A stretch of DNA of 8,149 bases from contig CALAJG010000203.1 of assembly GCA_937923375.1 (NCBI GenBank), forward strand, positions 1 to 8,149, in the 5' to 3' direction. Numbering within the stretch: the stretch's first letter is position 1; every line of letters starts with the position of its first letter. Under the pieces are notes generated by a model. That model did no database searches, was not told the DNA's origin, and saw only the letters and a list, made by a program, of their open reading frames with translations. Position numbers and translations under genes: made by a program. Positions 5,817 to 8,149 of the stretch are shown here, piece after piece. Origin of the DNA: an uncultured Leucothrix sp. (GTDB lineage: Bacteria > Pseudomonadota > Gammaproteobacteria > Thiotrichales > Thiotrichaceae).

Positions 5817-6746
5817 ATGGACATCAATTACAGTATCCTAGGCGCAGGCGCGATGGGCACTGCCTTCGGCGCACGCCTCACCCTAGCCGGCTTCAACGTC
5901 GAACTCCTAAACCGCTCCCCAGCCCAAAGCCAAGCCATCGCAAAACACGGCTTGCTAGCCACTATCAACGGCCAACAACACATCCTAAAAGTCGCCGCAA
6001 CCACTGTTGAGAAAGCCAGTCCCGCCGACGTAGTCATCATCTTCACCAAGTCATTCCAAATCAAACCCGCTTTAGAGCAACTCCCCGCATCACTCCAAAA
6101 TGCCCAAATCATCACCCTACAAAACGGCTTAGGCAATGGCGCGCAAGTAGCCGCTGAAGTCGGTATAGAGCGCACCATAGAAGGCGTCACTATGATGCCC
6201 GCTCAGTTACTCAAACCCGGCGAAGTCGTCTCCTCAGACGCCGCTGAAACCTGGCTTTACCACGCCACCGGCAAGCCAGACGCGTTAACCGATCAAGTGG
6301 GCGCAGACTTTAACCTAGCCGGTATCACCACCACCGTTACACCCGCAGTACATAACTTCATTTGGCAAAAAGCCTCCTTTAACGTAGCGATGAACGCGCT
6401 GTGCGGTTTGATCGGAGCATCACCGGGCATGCTCGACCATTTCCCCGATGGCAAAGCGTTTGCCCATGACATAGCCACAGAGACCCTAGTCATTGCCAAG
6501 GCTAGTGGTGCAACCGTTGATGAAGAAAAAGTCCACTCACTGATTGAATACGCCTGTGCCAATCACCTCAGGCACAAACCGTCGATGCTGCAAGACTTAG
6601 AAAATCAACGCAGCACCGAAATAGACGCATTAAATGGTTATATCGTCGACTTAGCCGACACGTTAGGGTTAGATGCGCCATTAAACCGGATGCTAACGCG
6701 ACTGGTTAGACTCAAACAGGTTGCCCCAACGTTCTGGAAGTCGTAA
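5817..6746 (+). CDS. panE: Ketopantoate reductase family dehydrogenase (2-dehydropantoate 2-reductase)
   Basis: A 309-residue cytosolic NAD(P)H-dependent reductase of the ApbA/PanE family, full length. The classical reaction is reduction of 2-dehydropantoate to pantoate in pantothenate and coenzyme A synthesis. The N-terminal Rossmann motif GAGAMG is at residues 9-14. Lys185 and Asn189 in WQKASFN match the catalytic Lys and the substrate-binding Asn of E. coli PanE (Lys176, Asn180), with the same four-residue spacing. Glu268 in STEIDALNG matches the conserved acidic residue (Glu256), and KPSMLQDLENQRSTEID is the typical C-terminal block. Many bacteria carry extra PanE-like paralogs acting on other 2-oxo acids, and panB or panC are not next to it here, so the true substrate may differ. 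The first third of the gene is visibly rich in C-ending codons compared with its neighbours. It diverges from the broken STAND gene and precedes the aminotransferase gene by 136 bp. Confidence 0.9.
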   Translation: MDINYSILGAGAMGTAFGARLTLAGFNVELLNRSPAQSQAIAKHGLLATINGQQHILKVAATTVEKASPADVVIIFTKSFQIKPALEQLPASLQNAQIITLQNGLGNGAQVAAEVGIERTIEGVTMMPAQLLKPGEVVSSDAAETWLYHATGKPDALTDQVGADFNLAGITTTVTPAVHNFIWQKASFNVAMNALCGLIGASPGMLDHFPDGKAFAHDIATETLVIAKASGATVDEEKVHSLIEYACANHLRHKPSMLQDLENQRSTEIDALNGYIVDLADTLGLDAPLNRMLTRLVRLKQVAPTFWKS

Positions 6747-6748
6747 CC

Positions 6749-6804
6749 CTAAATAAGCATTAGCTACCTATTTAGTAATATAAGTTAAGTCAAACTTAAT
6801 TTTT
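6749..6804 (+). other. AT-rich inverted repeats between dehydrogenase and aminotransferase genes
   Basis: Two small palindromes follow the dehydrogenase stop. CTAAATA (6749-6755) pairs with TATTTAG (6769-6775). TTAAGT (6785-6790) pairs with ACTTAA (6794-6799) across a three-base loop and can extend outward by about three pairs, followed by TTTTT (6800-6804). The second could be a weak terminator or an operator for the downstream gene. The stems are almost all A/T, so stability is low. I see no convincing promoter for the aminotransferase in the rest of this gap. Confidence 0.3.
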
Positions 6805-6882
6805 CAGCCAAAAAAAGTGACTGCCATAATCACCAAAACCAGCGTTAAGATTGAATCATTGTTTTTTCAAGGTGGTGAAACC

Positions 6883-8112
6883 ATGACTATTTATGCTGAG
6901 TTAGAAATTCCCGATACGCTAGCGGCCGGCCCAGGACCTGGTAATACTGATCCTCGCGTCCTGCAACGAGTTGCGGCAACCGGTGTGGCCGATCACATGC
7001 AAAAAGACGTGCTGCGCGGCATGGTCGAAGCCAAGCATATGTTGCGCGAAGTGTTTGGTACGCAAAATACACACACCTTCGGTGTCGGTGGTTCAGGCTT
7101 TAGTGGTTTGGATTGTGTTTTGAGTATGATCCTGCCAGGCGATGAAGTCGTTGTTTTTGTCAACGGCACGTTTAGCGGCCTCGATGCCCTGACTATTCGA
7201 ATGAAAGCATCTACACCCGCTGATCTTGCGGCGGACCCATTAAATCCCCAGCCTGCCAATGTCAAAATCGTGCACGTGCCACATGGTGAGTCGGTAACTG
7301 AGGAAGTGGTTGCCACTGCACTGCAAGAACACAAACCGATGTGGGCGTTTATGGCACATTGGGAAACCGGCAGCGGCCGCATCAATGATATCAAAGACTT
7401 TAACGATGCCTGTGCTGAGCATGATGTCATGGGCATCGTGGACGCGGTGTCTAGCTTGGGTATCGATGATTTTAATATCGATGAATATCCTGCGGTGGTC
7501 GCTTGGGCGTCTTGTCCACAAAAGGGTGTGCTGAGTTTGCCAATGACCTACGCCCCCGTGAGTTTTCGCTATGAGGCTATTGAGCTGATTAAGCAGCGAG
7601 GTTGCTATACCTACGTGCATCACCCGATTCTGGAAGCGCGTCACTGGGGCATCATCGACGGCGCAGATGTCGATGCAGGCACCTATCACCGCACCCATTC
7701 ACCCTACGCGATCGCGGCTTTCCATGAAGCACTACGCATTTTATTATCCTACGGACGTAAGCAAAAAGCGGCCGATTATGCTTATCAAGAAGGCGTGTTG
7801 AGGCGTGCACTGGAAGCGATGGGCTGTGAGGTTACGTCCAATATGACCAGCTTGGTGGTGCTAAATTTACCGGGAAGATTTGCTGGGATGGAGAAAGAAT
7901 TGGTTGCTGCATGTCGAGCTGAAGGTTTTGGTATTTGGCCCACCTTATCAGAGCCGGTGCAGATTCGTATTGGCATCCTGAATCAACTCACAGAAGCAGC
8001 AATCACTGATATTGTTGGGCGCTTTGCAGATGCTATGCTGAAAATGGGTGCTGAGTTTGATAAGCAGGCGATCATGAATACCTTGTATCGCAGGGTAGAA
8101 GCCGCCGCATAA
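6883..8112 (+). CDS. Class V (alanine-glyoxylate type) PLP-dependent aminotransferase
   Basis: A 409-residue cytosolic PLP enzyme of aminotransferase class V, closest in pattern to the alanine/serine-glyoxylate aminotransferases, which move an amino group from a small amino acid to a 2-oxo acid. GPGPGNTDPRVL near the start is the family N-terminal motif. GVGGSGFSGLD is the phosphate-binding loop. Asp187 in GIVDAVSSLG contacts the pyridine nitrogen and Lys214 in CPQKG is the Schiff-base lysine. Arg362 in QIRIGIL fits the arginine that binds the substrate carboxylate (Arg360 in human AGXT). The active-site segment departs from the usual SQK-plus-PPG pattern: it reads CPQKGVLSLP, and the PLP-stacking Trp of AGXT appears as Phe in NGTFSG. 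The substrate is therefore unclear. I start it at the ATG at 6883, preceded by AAGGTGGTG (6869-6877). An in-frame GTG at 6817 would add 22 residues without a good ribosome site. It may form a unit with the dehydrogenase gene. Confidence 0.9.
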   Translation: MTIYAELEIPDTLAAGPGPGNTDPRVLQRVAATGVADHMQKDVLRGMVEAKHMLREVFGTQNTHTFGVGGSGFSGLDCVLSMILPGDEVVVFVNGTFSGLDALTIRMKASTPADLAADPLNPQPANVKIVHVPHGESVTEEVVATALQEHKPMWAFMAHWETGSGRINDIKDFNDACAEHDVMGIVDAVSSLGIDDFNIDEYPAVVAWASCPQKGVLSLPMTYAPVSFRYEAIELIKQRGCYTYVHHPILEARHWGIIDGADVDAGTYHRTHSPYAIAAFHEALRILLSYGRKQKAADYAYQEGVLRRALEAMGCEVTSNMTSLVVLNLPGRFAGMEKELVAACRAEGFGIWPTLSEPVQIRIGILNQLTEAAITDIVGRFADAMLKMGAEFDKQAIMNTLYRRVEAAA

Positions 8113-8149
8113 TAACAATAAGTGAGTTCGTTTTAGGCCTGTGGCTTGC

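Noticed and set aside
7240..7698. Minus-strand open frame of 152 codons opposite the aminotransferase
   Set aside because: It is antisense to well-conserved aminotransferase motifs and its protein has no family-like features.

Overview
The window looks like chromosomal DNA of a gammaproteobacterium. GC content is moderate and spacing is compact. The start of the first gene and the aromatic amino acid decarboxylase both resemble Pseudomonas-type proteins, but I cannot name a genus. There is no tRNA, rRNA, CRISPR array, transposase or integrase.

Layout from left to right: (1) the 5' end of an adenine/adenosine deaminase gene on the minus strand, leaving the window at base 1; (2) a 106-bp divergent intergenic region with back-to-back promoter-like sequences and a two-turn inverted repeat; (3) on the plus strand, a RecF/SMC-like AAA ATPase followed closely by a small four-helix CopD-like membrane protein; (4) a plus-strand group II PLP decarboxylase (aromatic-L-amino-acid/DOPA decarboxylase type), whose Shine-Dalgarno lies in one arm of a perfect 10-bp inverted repeat; (5) a strong symmetrical hairpin, probably a two-way terminator; (6) a decaying minus-strand block of about 2 kb; (7) on the plus strand, a ketopantoate-reductase-family dehydrogenase followed by a class V (AGXT-like) aminotransferase.

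The decaying block (3744-5724) is the most unusual part. Three minus-strand fragments in shifted frames look like one broken STAND-type NTPase with C-terminal TPR repeats. They comprise an intact start with a good ribosome binding site, a piece carrying a GRPLF (GxP-like) motif and the region after it, and a short TPR array with an exact 120-bp period. No Walker A or Walker B motif remains, so the NTPase core appears to have been deleted. The TPR remnant runs in frame into what looks like a lipoprotein signal peptide ending in an IGAC lipobox. The beta-propeller domain that such a signal should lead continues in a different frame. The simplest reading is two neighbouring genes fused by a deletion, plus at least one later frameshift. 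STAND-TPR proteins include antiphage and other conflict-system sensors, so this may be a decayed defence gene, but that role is inferred.

The intact genes are mostly amino acid, purine and cofactor-type metabolism: deamination of a purine, decarboxylation of an aromatic amino acid, transamination of an amino or oxo acid, and NADPH-dependent reduction of an oxo acid. The last two genes lie in the same direction 136 bp apart and could act on a shared 2-oxo acid, but the sequence does not prove it.
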